Below, one piece after another: positions 25,265 to 32,882 of a stretch of DNA of 64,000 bases. The notes under the pieces were generated by a model, which did not search any database, had not been told where the DNA came from, and saw only the letters and a list, made by a program, of their open reading frames with translations. A program made the position numbers and the translations under genes. Each line of letters opens with the position of its first letter. Positions within the stretch are counted from its first letter, which is position 1. Source of the stretch: Candidatus Geothrix skivensis (lineage in GTDB: Bacteria > Acidobacteriota > Holophagae > Holophagales > Holophagaceae). The stretch spans positions 108,561-172,560 of the forward strand of contig JADKIO010000002.1 in assembly GCA_016721195.1 (NCBI GenBank). The letters are read 5' to 3'.

Positions 25265-26641
25265 ATGAATCCATCCCTTCTCACCCGCGAGGCCCTGGGG
25301 CAGTACGCGGCGGAAAGCCGTGCAGCCTTCGAGGCCGAGCTCAAGACCCTGGTGGAGATCCCCTCCATCAGCGCCGACCCGGCCCACCAGGGCGATGTGC
25401 GGCGCGTGGCCGAGGCGGCCCGGGCGCTGTTCGAGCGGCACGGCGGCAAGGCCGAGCTCCTGGAGACCAGCGGCAACCCGCTCGTCCACGGCTGGTTCGG
25501 CGAGGATCCCAGCCTGCCCACCATCACGGTCTACAACCACATGGACGTGCAGCCCGCCAATGAGCCCGAGTGGACGGCGGAGCCCTTCCACTTCGTGGTG
25601 GACGGCGACACCTACCGGGGCCGCGGCAGCACCGACGACAAGGGCCCGGCGGTGACGGCCTTCTTCGGCGCCCTGGCGGCCCGCCGGGCCGGCGTGCCCC
25701 TCAACATCCACTTCCTCTGGGAGACCGAGGAGGAGATCGGCTCCCCCAGCTTTGCCGGCGGCCTGAACCGCCACAAGGACCGCTTCCGCACGGATGCCAT
25801 CGTGGTGAGCGATACGGTCTGGATCACCCGGGGCAAGCCCAGCACGCCGGCGGGCCTGCGGGGTCTCAAGGGCTTCCGCCTGACGCTGGAGACCGCCGAT
25901 CACGATCTGCACAGCGGCGTGGTGGGCGGCGCGGCCCGCAATCCCCTGGCGGAGCTCATCAAGGTGGTGGCCGCCATGATGGATGGCGAAACCGGCAAGG
26001 TGAAGATCCCCGGCTTCTACGACGAAGTGGTGAAGCCCTCCAAGCAGGAGCTGGAGGAGTGGAAGAATGCGGGCTTCAGCGTGGAGACCTTCAAGAAGGA
26101 CCACATGATCACCGGCATGCGCACCGAGGATCCCATGAAGGTCATGAAGCGCATCTGGGGCCGGCCCACCATGGAAGTGCACGGCATGGTCGGTGGCTAC
26201 ACGGGCCCCGGCATCAAGAGCGCCGTGCCCCCCCGGGCCGAGGTGAAGATGACCTGTCGCCTGGTGCCGGACATGGACGAGGCCAAGACCATCGGCCGCA
26301 TCCGCGCCTTCGTGAACGAGCACTTCCCGGACGTGCAGTTCCACGAGGAGCACGGCCTGGCACCCTTCAAGGGCCATGTGACGGGCCCCTACGCCGAGGC
26401 CATCAAGGATGCCTACAAGTTCGCCTTCAACGCGCCCTGCAGCTTCACCCGCGAGGGCGGCAGCATCGGCGCCGTGAAGACCATGGAGGACATCCTGGGC
26501 TGCGAGGTCTTCTTCCTGGGCCTCAGCCTCCCCAGCCACGGCTACCACGCGCCCAACGAGAACTACGACTGGGAGCAGGCCTCTGGCGGCATGGCGGCGT
26601 TTGCCCACTACTTCCAGACCGTCAGCGGCATCAAGAACTGA
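25265..26641 (+). CDS. M20 family dipeptidase-like metallopeptidase
   Basis: A 458-residue M20 zinc hydrolase of the larger, dipeptidase/carnosinase-like branch. Motifs: YNHMDVQPANEPEWTAEPF (first ligand), GRGSTDDKGPAVTAF (bridging aspartate), WETEEEIGSPSFAGG (catalytic and metal glutamates), HDLHSGVVGGAA (lid-domain histidine) and the C-terminal LSLPSHGYHAPNENYDW with the last metal histidine. A GGAG site precedes the ATG. Substrate is probably dipeptides or N-acyl amino acids. It is set apart from argC by 79 bases and ends at a strong bidirectional hairpin. Confidence 0.88.
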   Translation: MNPSLLTREALGQYAAESRAAFEAELKTLVEIPSISADPAHQGDVRRVAEAARALFERHGGKAELLETSGNPLVHGWFGEDPSLPTITVYNHMDVQPANEPEWTAEPFHFVVDGDTYRGRGSTDDKGPAVTAFFGALAARRAGVPLNIHFLWETEEEIGSPSFAGGLNRHKDRFRTDAIVVSDTVWITRGKPSTPAGLRGLKGFRLTLETADHDLHSGVVGGAARNPLAELIKVVAAMMDGETGKVKIPGFYDEVVKPSKQELEEWKNAGFSVETFKKDHMITGMRTEDPMKVMKRIWGRPTMEVHGMVGGYTGPGIKSAVPPRAEVKMTCRLVPDMDEAKTIGRIRAFVNEHFPDVQFHEEHGLAPFKGHVTGPYAEAIKDAYKFAFNAPCSFTREGGSIGAVKTMEDILGCEVFFLGLSLPSHGYHAPNENYDWEQASGGMAAFAHYFQTVSGIKN

Positions 26642-26654
26642 AATCCGTTCCCTG

Positions 26655-26689
26655 CGCAGAAACGCCGGCCGCTGGCCGGCGCTTCTGCG
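26655..26689. terminator. Bidirectional hairpin between the M20 peptidase and SDR genes
   Basis: Arms CGCAGAAACGCCGGCC and GGCCGGCGCTTCTGCG pair almost perfectly around a three-base loop, with one mismatch. It lies 13 bases after the peptidase stop and directly against the SDR stop, so it can serve both converging genes. There is no strong T-run. Confidence 0.65.
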
Positions 26690-27478
26690 TCAGAACGTGC
26701 CTTGGACAAGGCCACCGTCTACGAGCAGGCTCTGGCCCGTGACGTAGGAAGCTGGCGAACTGCACAGGAAGGCGATGACGGCGCCCACCTCTGCGGGCTC
26801 GCCGATGCGCTTGGCGGGAATGCCGGCGGCCTGGCGGAGGAAGTGTTCCTCCACCGTGATTCCCTCGGCCTTGGACTTCACGTCGGCCAGGTGGTGCTGG
26901 CGGTCCGTCATGATGTGCCCCGGCAGCAGAGCGTTGACGGTGATGCCTTCTGCGGCGGTCTCCAGGGCGAGCGTTCGGGTGAGGCCCGACAGCCCCGCCC
27001 GCAGCGTCGAACTGATGGTGAGCAGGGGATAGGGCTGCTTGGCCACCAGGCTGGTGATGTGGACGATGCGGCCCCACTTGCGCTCGCGCATGCCCGGCAG
27101 CACCAGGCGCGTCATGCGCACCACGTTCATGAGGGTGGTATCCACACCGTCGGCCCAGTCCCCATCGCTGAGGTTGTCAAAGGTGGCCGCCTTGGGGCCG
27201 CCGGTGTTGGTGATGAGGATGGCCACGGGGCCCAGGGCCGCAATGGTCTCCTGGTGCCAGCGGACCAGGTCCGCGGCCTTGGCCACATCCACGGCCACCG
27301 CCAGGGCCGGCACGCCCAGGGCCTCCAGCTCGGCCTTCGTTGAAGCCAGCGCCTCAGCGCCCCGGCCGCAGATGGACACCGCGCAGCCCTCGGCCGCCAG
27401 CGCCAGGGCCGCCGCCCGGCCCAGCCCCTTGCTGCCCGCCGCCACCATCGCCACCTTGCCGCGGATGCCCAGGTCCAT
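26690..27478 (-). CDS. Short-chain dehydrogenase/reductase family protein with altered active site
   Basis: A 262-residue Rossmann-fold protein. The nucleotide loop reads AAGSKGLGRAAALALAAEG (TGxxxGxG type), followed by NTGGP in place of NNAG. The catalytic region reads TSLVAKQPYPLLTISSTLRA. Serine is present, but the expected YxxxK reads SSTLR (Ser for Tyr, Arg for Lys). A subgroup of SDR proteins with this change is known; whether such members are oxidoreductases is unclear. The C-terminal YVTGQSLLVDGG is typical. A GGAGG site precedes the ATG. Substrate unknown. Confidence 0.85.
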   Translation of the reverse strand: MDLGIRGKVAMVAAGSKGLGRAAALALAAEGCAVSICGRGAEALASTKAELEALGVPALAVAVDVAKAADLVRWHQETIAALGPVAILITNTGGPKAATFDNLSDGDWADGVDTTLMNVVRMTRLVLPGMRERKWGRIVHITSLVAKQPYPLLTISSTLRAGLSGLTRTLALETAAEGITVNALLPGHIMTDRQHHLADVKSKAEGITVEEHFLRQAAGIPAKRIGEPAEVGAVIAFLCSSPASYVTGQSLLVDGGLVQGTF

Positions 27479-27547
27479 GTCGTCCTCCAGCCTCCCAGCA
27501 TAGGACTTCCGAGCCCCGGAAGGACCCGCTCAGATCCATCGACCCGC

Positions 27548-28324
27548 CTACTTCATGGAGGCCCGCAGCTCGACCAGGACCTGGTCTGCCCCATCCACCC
27601 GGAGGAGGCCCAGGCGCGGGTACTCGAGGTCGAGGATGAGGAAGATGGTGCTGGCGGAGAGGGCGGCGAAACCGAGCATGTGCACCCAGCTCCGCGCCCG
27701 GCCCTCGGCCATGCCGTGGCCCGCGAGCAGCGCGCTGGCCAGGGACAGCAGACCGAGCATGAGGTAGACGACCATGGGCGGATGCTGGTTCATGGCCATG
27801 GCGCGGGTGGTGGTGATGTCGATCATCTCGTTCAGCGCGGGCAGCACCAGGGTGAGCACCTGGGGCGGGACGTCGGAGCGGCAGGCCACGACGGCCTGGG
27901 CCCAGATGAGGCCCTGCAGCCGGGTGGCGCGCTCCAGGCCAGCTTTCGAAGCCGCCGATTCCGGCGGGTTCTGGAAGGCCGCGAGGCGGGCATCGAGGTA
28001 GCGGCGGAAGGCTTCCTTCAGGGCTGGCTGCGCCGCGGCGGGCAGCAGGTCCAGCCGGAGGTAGGCCGTGCCGATGGCGTTCGCCTCCTGGGCCACCAGC
28101 TGCCGCCGCCCGTCGAACCGGGAGGCGGCACCCGAGAAGGTGAAGGCCATGAGCAGGCCCATCAGGCCAAACACCGCGCCTTCCAGGGCACCCAAGTTCT
28201 TCCGGGCACTGTCGGGATCCCGGGCCAGCTGGCGTCGGCCCAGGCGCCTTCCCACCTCCTGGAGCACGAGCATGCCCAGGAACAGGGCCAAGGCGATGGT
28301 CAGGGTGGTCAGGGTGAAAGCCAT
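27548..28324 (-). CDS. DUF4239-family (bestrophin-like) membrane protein
   Basis: A 258-residue protein with two N-terminal membrane segments (TTLTIALALFLGMLVLQEVG and GAVFGLMGLLMAFTFSGAAS), a soluble middle and two C-terminal segments (MVVYLMLGLLSLASALLAGH and MLGFAALSASTIFLILDLEY). This layout, with the SRFDGRRQLVAQEANAIGTA block, fits DUF4239, which is distantly likened to bestrophin channels. The ATG at 28324 was preferred over 28357 because a GGAGA site lies eight bases upstream. Function unknown. Confidence 0.78.
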   Translation of the reverse strand: MAFTLTTLTIALALFLGMLVLQEVGRRLGRRQLARDPDSARKNLGALEGAVFGLMGLLMAFTFSGAASRFDGRRQLVAQEANAIGTAYLRLDLLPAAAQPALKEAFRRYLDARLAAFQNPPESAASKAGLERATRLQGLIWAQAVVACRSDVPPQVLTLVLPALNEMIDITTTRAMAMNQHPPMVVYLMLGLLSLASALLAGHGMAEGRARSWVHMLGFAALSASTIFLILDLEYPRLGLLRVDGADQVLVELRASMK

Positions 28325-28489
28325 CCGCAGGTTCTCCGATGCTGGAATGGGCCCCATCCTAGCACCCGGAAAAATGACACCGGAGCGTCCGGATTCATGG
28401 GCCCGGATGCCTGGAACGCCCCTGCAGGAGGGTGATCCGGACAGGCAAGATCCTTTGACAGGGGGCCTGGCCTCGTCGCACCTTGGGGC

Positions 28490-29104
28490 ATGTCTTCCCG
28501 GTCCTCACGTCTTCTCTTGGCCCTGCTGCTCACGGTGACAGCCGCTTTCCTGTTGCTGGGTTTCGCGCCGAAGGCCGATCGCTTCACCTGGTTCATGGAG
28601 AACCTGCCCGTGCTCCTCGGGGTTCCCGCGCTGGTGGCCACCCACCGCCGCTTCCCCCTCACGAACCTGCTGTACGGACTCATCGCCCTCCATTGCCTGG
28701 TGCTGATGGTGGGCGGCTACTGGACCTACGCCGAGGTGCCCGCGGGCCACTGGGTGAAGGGCTGGCTGCACCTGGCCCGCAATCCCTACGACCGCCTGGG
28801 GCACCTCTTCCAGGGCTTCGTTCCGGTGCTGCTGTTCCGGGAGGTGCTGCTCCGCAAGGGGATCCTGAAGCCCGGTGGCTGGTCGGCCCTGGTGCTGATC
28901 CTCATGACCCTGGGCTTCAGCGCCTCGTACGAGCTGCTGGAGTGGCAGACCGCCCTGTGGACGGGCAGCTCGGCCGATGCCTTCCTGGGCAGCCAGGGGG
29001 ATCCCTGGGATACCCAGTGGGACATGGCCTGCGCGCTGATCGGCGCCAGTGCGGCCCTGCTCCTGCTTTCTCGCCGCCAGGACCAGCAGATCAAGGATCG
29101 ATGA
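28490..29104 (+). CDS. DUF2238 (YjdF-like) inner-membrane protein
   Basis: A 204-residue protein with six or so membrane spans and the family-typical motifs GHWVKGWLHLARNPYDRLGH, then YELLEWQTALWTG and LGSQGDPWDTQWDMACALIG. The acidic and histidine residues inside the membrane region (YDRLGH, SYELLEW, DTQWDM) are the conserved features of this family, whose function is not established. It is divergent from the DUF4239 gene. Confidence 0.82.
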   Translation: MSSRSSRLLLALLLTVTAAFLLLGFAPKADRFTWFMENLPVLLGVPALVATHRRFPLTNLLYGLIALHCLVLMVGGYWTYAEVPAGHWVKGWLHLARNPYDRLGHLFQGFVPVLLFREVLLRKGILKPGGWSALVLILMTLGFSASYELLEWQTALWTGSSADAFLGSQGDPWDTQWDMACALIGASAALLLLSRRQDQQIKDR

Positions 29105-29177
29105 AAATTTTTCTTCAGGCCGAGAATAACCGATACATTTAGGAGCTTTCACCCTTCCCTAGCTGCGGGGGCCAACC

Positions 29178-30329
29178 ATGGACTTCCAGGAGCCATCCCG
29201 ACAGGAACCTCCGGCTCCTACCCACTTCGCGCCGGCGGAACGGGCCACCCTCGAGGAATTGCGCCTGGAGGCCGAAGCCTGCCTCGGGCACCCGGTGGCC
29301 AGCTTCCTCATGCATGCCCTGGATGGCGTGGTGCTGATCCTGGACGTCCACCGCCAGGTGCTGGCCACCAACGACCGGGTGCTGGAGATCGTGGATCCCA
29401 AGGATGGTTCGCCTCTGGGCCGCAGGCCGGGGGAAATTTTCGGCTGCGCTCACCACCTGGAGGGCCCCGGCGGCTGCGGCACCGGCCACGCCTGCGCCCA
29501 CTGCGGGGCCGTGCTGGCCATCCTGGAGGCGCAGTCGACCAATCAGGCCATCCACTCCGAATGCCTCCTGACCCTTCGCCATGGCGACATCCTCGAAAGC
29601 GCCGAGTTCGAGATCGTGGCCACCCCGCTGACGGTGGGCCCTCACCAGTTCATCGCGGTGGTGCTGCATGACCTCAGCGCCGTGAAGCGTCGCGATGCCC
29701 TGGAGCGGCTCTTCTACCACGACGTGTCCAACCTCATGCAGGGCATCCGTGGCTGGGCGGAACTGCTGGCCTCGGGCGTCACGACGGCCACCGGTGTGGC
29801 ACGGAAGCTGGCGCACCTGACGGACCTGCTGGACCGGGAACTCAAGAGCCACCGGGCCATGGCCCAGGCCGAGCACGGGGAGCTGCAACCCCGGCTGCGG
29901 GCCATCCTGCCCCTGGAAATCCTCCGGGATGTGGGCGACCTCCTGGATCACCGTGAGCTGGCGCGGGAACGCACGATTACCATCCTCCCCGCCCCCGAGG
30001 GCTTCATCCACACGGACCCCGAGCTGCTGTCCCGGGTGGTGCTGAACATGGCCGTGAATGCGGTGGAGGCTTCTGCCCTGGGCGAGACCGTCACCCTTTC
30101 GGCCCGGAGGGAAGGTGGCTCCCTCTGCTTCCAGGTCCACAACCCCGGTGAGATCCCCGAGGAGAACCGCAGCCGGATCTTCCAGCGGTCCTTCAGCACC
30201 AAGGGCACCTCCGGTCGCGGGCTGGGCACCTACGCCATGAAGCTGTTCGGCGAGGGCGTGCTGCAGGGGGCAGTGGGCTTCGAGACGGGCGCCGGGGGCA
30301 CCACCTTCTGGATCCGCCTGGCCCCCTGA
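29178..30329 (+). CDS. Sensor histidine kinase with cysteine-rich PAS region
   Basis: A 383-residue soluble kinase without membrane spans. A PAS-like domain (about 45-165, DGVVLILDVHRQVLATNDRV) contains an inserted Cys/His cluster: C90, H92, H93, C100, H104, C106, H108, C109. The phosphoacceptor is H181 in FYHDVSNLMQGIRG, an HDxxN-type H box. The HATPase domain has VVLNMAVNAVEA (N box) and GRGLGTYAMKLFGEGVLQG (G box). The Cys/His cluster suggests metal or redox sensing. No response regulator is adjacent. A GGGGCCAACC leader precedes the ATG, with no strong Shine-Dalgarno. Confidence 0.88.
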   Translation: MDFQEPSRQEPPAPTHFAPAERATLEELRLEAEACLGHPVASFLMHALDGVVLILDVHRQVLATNDRVLEIVDPKDGSPLGRRPGEIFGCAHHLEGPGGCGTGHACAHCGAVLAILEAQSTNQAIHSECLLTLRHGDILESAEFEIVATPLTVGPHQFIAVVLHDLSAVKRRDALERLFYHDVSNLMQGIRGWAELLASGVTTATGVARKLAHLTDLLDRELKSHRAMAQAEHGELQPRLRAILPLEILRDVGDLLDHRELARERTITILPAPEGFIHTDPELLSRVVLNMAVNAVEASALGETVTLSARREGGSLCFQVHNPGEIPEENRSRIFQRSFSTKGTSGRGLGTYAMKLFGEGVLQGAVGFETGAGGTTFWIRLAP

Positions 30330-30576
30330 GTCCGGCCATTCGCCGGTGGGGGAGGCAAGAACCATGGGCCGCGGTGCCGCCGGCGCTCGCAGCCCTGGGC
30401 CTGGCCCAGCCGCTCCAGGTAGGCCCGTTCGGACCCGGCGCCTGGACCGTCTCCGGCTGGGAACAGGCCCCAAGGAGGAGCAGGGACAGGCTCGTCGCAC
30501 CAGGGATTCGCATGGGGCCGAGCCTACCTTGAAGCGTTGCGGGGACGGGCCGGGACCCCACTGCTACCCTCGAGGC

Positions 30577-31407
30577 ATGTCCGGCCTGATGAACCCCGCC
30601 GCCCTCATGCTGGCCGCCGAGCTGGGCGGCACCCTGCTTGGCGGCGGCACGGGAAGCACGGGCGGCGGCCTCCTGCTGGTGGAGCGCCTGCAGGGACATG
30701 GCCTGCCCCAGGTGGCCGTGCTGGGGCGCGGCGCGGCGGACCTGCTGGCGGCCCTGGAGGCCGCCGAACGGGCCCAGGCGGCTGGTCTGCAGCTGAACCT
30801 CCTGGCCCTGGTGCCCCTGCCCGGCTGCGATCTGGCCGCCTCACTATCGCTGCACCGCCTGCGGATCGGGGCCCTGGTGGCCGCCCTGGATGCGGGCCTG
30901 CCCTGGCTGGGAGGCAAGCCCATGCTCGTCCGGAGGTTGCCCGGGCGCATCGCCCGCCCGACACCGGTGCCCCTCGACAAGGCGCCCATGGGCCCCCTGG
31001 AGAAGAACGAGCTGAAAGCCTTCCTGGCGGACTGGGAGAAGGACCGCCGCAAGATGGTGTTCCGCCGGCCCGAGTGGCGGGAAGCACCGAATGCTGCGGA
31101 ACAGGGCGGCTTCGAAACGGATCTGTGGTCCGGCGTGCCCCTGCCCCCGGGGGCCGAGCTGTTGGTGCCCCCCCTGGAGCTGCCCTGCGCCACACCGCTC
31201 ACCGATGCGCTGCGGGCGGCCCTCCGCACGGCGACTGGCATGCCCGTGCCCATGCTTCCCCTGCCCGCGGACCCGGCGCCCTTGCATGCCCTGCGCCTGC
31301 TCACGCCGGAGATCGCCGCCTTCCGGGGGTCCGTAGGGGCCTGGGAGCTGGCCCTGGCCAACCTGTCCCGCCTGCCGGGACCGCCGCATTTCTGCGCACG
31401 GTGCTGA
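30577..31407 (+). CDS. Hypothetical protein
   Basis: A 276-residue protein not assigned to any family. It starts with a hydrophobic glycine-rich stretch (MNPAALMLAAELGGTLLGGG, then GSTGGGLLLVERLQ), and continues with Pro/Leu/Ala-rich sequence and a basic patch (LADWEKDRRKMVFRRPEWRE). The glycine loop GGGTGSTGGG is reminiscent of nucleotide- or phosphate-binding loops, but this is not diagnostic. The ATG at 30577 is followed by a second candidate at 30589, and the upstream frame is open. It lies 27 bases before the Ser/Thr kinase gene, so the two may be co-transcribed. Confidence 0.55.
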   Translation: MSGLMNPAALMLAAELGGTLLGGGTGSTGGGLLLVERLQGHGLPQVAVLGRGAADLLAALEAAERAQAAGLQLNLLALVPLPGCDLAASLSLHRLRIGALVAALDAGLPWLGGKPMLVRRLPGRIARPTPVPLDKAPMGPLEKNELKAFLADWEKDRRKMVFRRPEWREAPNAAEQGGFETDLWSGVPLPPGAELLVPPLELPCATPLTDALRAALRTATGMPVPMLPLPADPAPLHALRLLTPEIAAFRGSVGAWELALANLSRLPGPPHFCARC

Positions 31408-31434
31408 GAGGGACATCTGAGAAGATGGGGCACC

Positions 31435-32787
31435 ATGCGCACCCACATCGGCAAGTTCGAGGTCGTCCGGCTGCTCGGCCAGGGCGCCATGGGCGAGGTG
31501 TACCTGGGCCGGGATCCCAGCATCGGACGCGACGTGGCCATCAAGACCATCCGTCCCGCCCTGCTCGGTGAGGAGGCCGGGGGAGACGTGAAGGAGCGCT
31601 TCGCCCGGGAGGCGAAGGCGGCGGGCCTGCTGCACCATCCGAACGTGGTCACGGTCTTCGAATTCGGCACCGATGAAGACCTGCTGTACCTGGTCATGGA
31701 ATACGTCCCCGGGGAGGACCTGGGGGCGCTGATGCTGCGGGATGAGCTGACCCCCTCGGATCTCCTGGAGATCCTGGCCCAGGTCTGCGAAGGCCTGGCC
31801 CAGGCCCATCGGCACGGCATCATCCACCGGGACATCAAGCCCACCAATGTCATGGTGCAGCGTGAAGACGGCGAGCTGCGGGTGAAGGTCATGGATTTCG
31901 GCGTGGCCAAGCTCAGCGGCGGGGACATGACCCAGACGGGGCTGGTGGTGGGCACCCTGGCCTACATGGCCCCGGAGTACCTCCGCACCGGCCGGGCGGA
32001 GCCCGCCTCCGACCTCTTCTCCGTGGGCGTGATGCTGCACGAGGGCCTCAGCGGCGGCAAGCCCTTCCGGGGCAGCACCACGGGCGCCATCGTCTACACC
32101 ATCATCCACGACGAGCCCCACCCCCTGGAGGACACCGTCTTCGAAGGCGTCAGCCCCTCCGTGAAGGCCCTCAGCTCCCGGCTGCTGGCCAAGGATCCCG
32201 CCGCCCGGTTCCCCGGGGCCACCGAAGCCGCCCGGGCCCTGCGGGCCGCCAAGAACCCCGCCTGGATCGCCCCCCTGGATGACGCCACCACGGCCCTGCC
32301 GGGGCGGACCAGCAGCCCCGGGAGGGCGGTGACGCCGACCCCGGGCAGGGCCCGCCCTCGCGCCTGGTGGGGGCTCAGCGCCGCCCTCGCCCTCGCCCTG
32401 GTGGGGGGCGGAACCTGGGTGTGGCGAAGGAAGCCGACCCCCCCGGTCCCGGCCGTGAACACCCGCATCAACGACGTGGTGCTGGGGGAAGCGGAACGGC
32501 AGCTGGACGCCCGGCCCGAGCACGCCCTCAAGCTGGCGCAGGAGGTCATCGACGCCACGCCGGACAACCTACCGGTGGACCCGGACGCCTACGCCCTGAA
32601 GATCGCCGCCCTCTACAAGATGAACCTGCTGGAGCTGTTCGAAGCCACCGTCAGCGAGGCCCGGGACCGCAAGGTACGCGGCCAGGAACTGCGCCAGAAC
32701 GCCAAGTTCAAGGCCATGCTGGAGCGCGAGAAGACGCGCAAGAAGCTATCGCCAGAGCTGCGGGAGCGGATCCAGGCGGGTCTGTAG
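31435..32787 (+). CDS. Membrane-anchored Ser/Thr protein kinase
   Basis: A 450-residue Hanks-type kinase. The glycine loop GQGAMGEVYLG is at 15-25, the ATP lysine K37 in VAIK, the catalytic loop HRDIKPTN at 131-138, DFG at 154-156, and the substrate-lobe APEY near 179. A Pro/Thr-rich linker leads to one membrane span at about 311-330 (WWGLSAALALALVGGGTWVW). The external tail of about 115 residues is helical and lysine-rich, with TPR-like character (LGEAERQLDARPEHALKLAQ), and could be a sensor. No cognate phosphatase is adjacent. Confidence 0.92.
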   Translation: MRTHIGKFEVVRLLGQGAMGEVYLGRDPSIGRDVAIKTIRPALLGEEAGGDVKERFAREAKAAGLLHHPNVVTVFEFGTDEDLLYLVMEYVPGEDLGALMLRDELTPSDLLEILAQVCEGLAQAHRHGIIHRDIKPTNVMVQREDGELRVKVMDFGVAKLSGGDMTQTGLVVGTLAYMAPEYLRTGRAEPASDLFSVGVMLHEGLSGGKPFRGSTTGAIVYTIIHDEPHPLEDTVFEGVSPSVKALSSRLLAKDPAARFPGATEAARALRAAKNPAWIAPLDDATTALPGRTSSPGRAVTPTPGRARPRAWWGLSAALALALVGGGTWVWRRKPTPPVPAVNTRINDVVLGEAERQLDARPEHALKLAQEVIDATPDNLPVDPDAYALKIAALYKMNLLELFEATVSEARDRKVRGQELRQNAKFKAMLEREKTRKKLSPELRERIQAGL

Positions 32788-32840
32788 GCTGGTCGGAACG
32801 GCTCCCCCAGGACGGCCTTGCCCGCTTCACTGGTACGCAA

Positions 32841-32864
32841 GAACCGAGGGTCGCCCCTCGGTTC
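32841..32864. terminator. Hairpin between the kinase and multicopper oxidase genes
   Basis: Arms GAACCGAGGG and CCCCTCGGTTC flank a short loop, between the ends of two converging genes (kinase stop at 32787, oxidase stop at 32883). Its symmetry allows use in both directions. Confidence 0.62.
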
Positions 32865-32882
32865 CTGGCAAGCCTGGTTGGA

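Noticed and set aside
29102..29146. Possible 13-residue leader peptide before the histidine kinase gene
   Set aside because: The ATG follows AAGGATCG, but there is no codon bias, no conserved pattern and no attenuator stem; chance cannot be excluded.
30564..32523. Minus-strand long frames across the hypothetical protein and kinase
   Set aside because: Antisense shadows of the kinase gene, whose catalytic motifs are complete on the plus strand.
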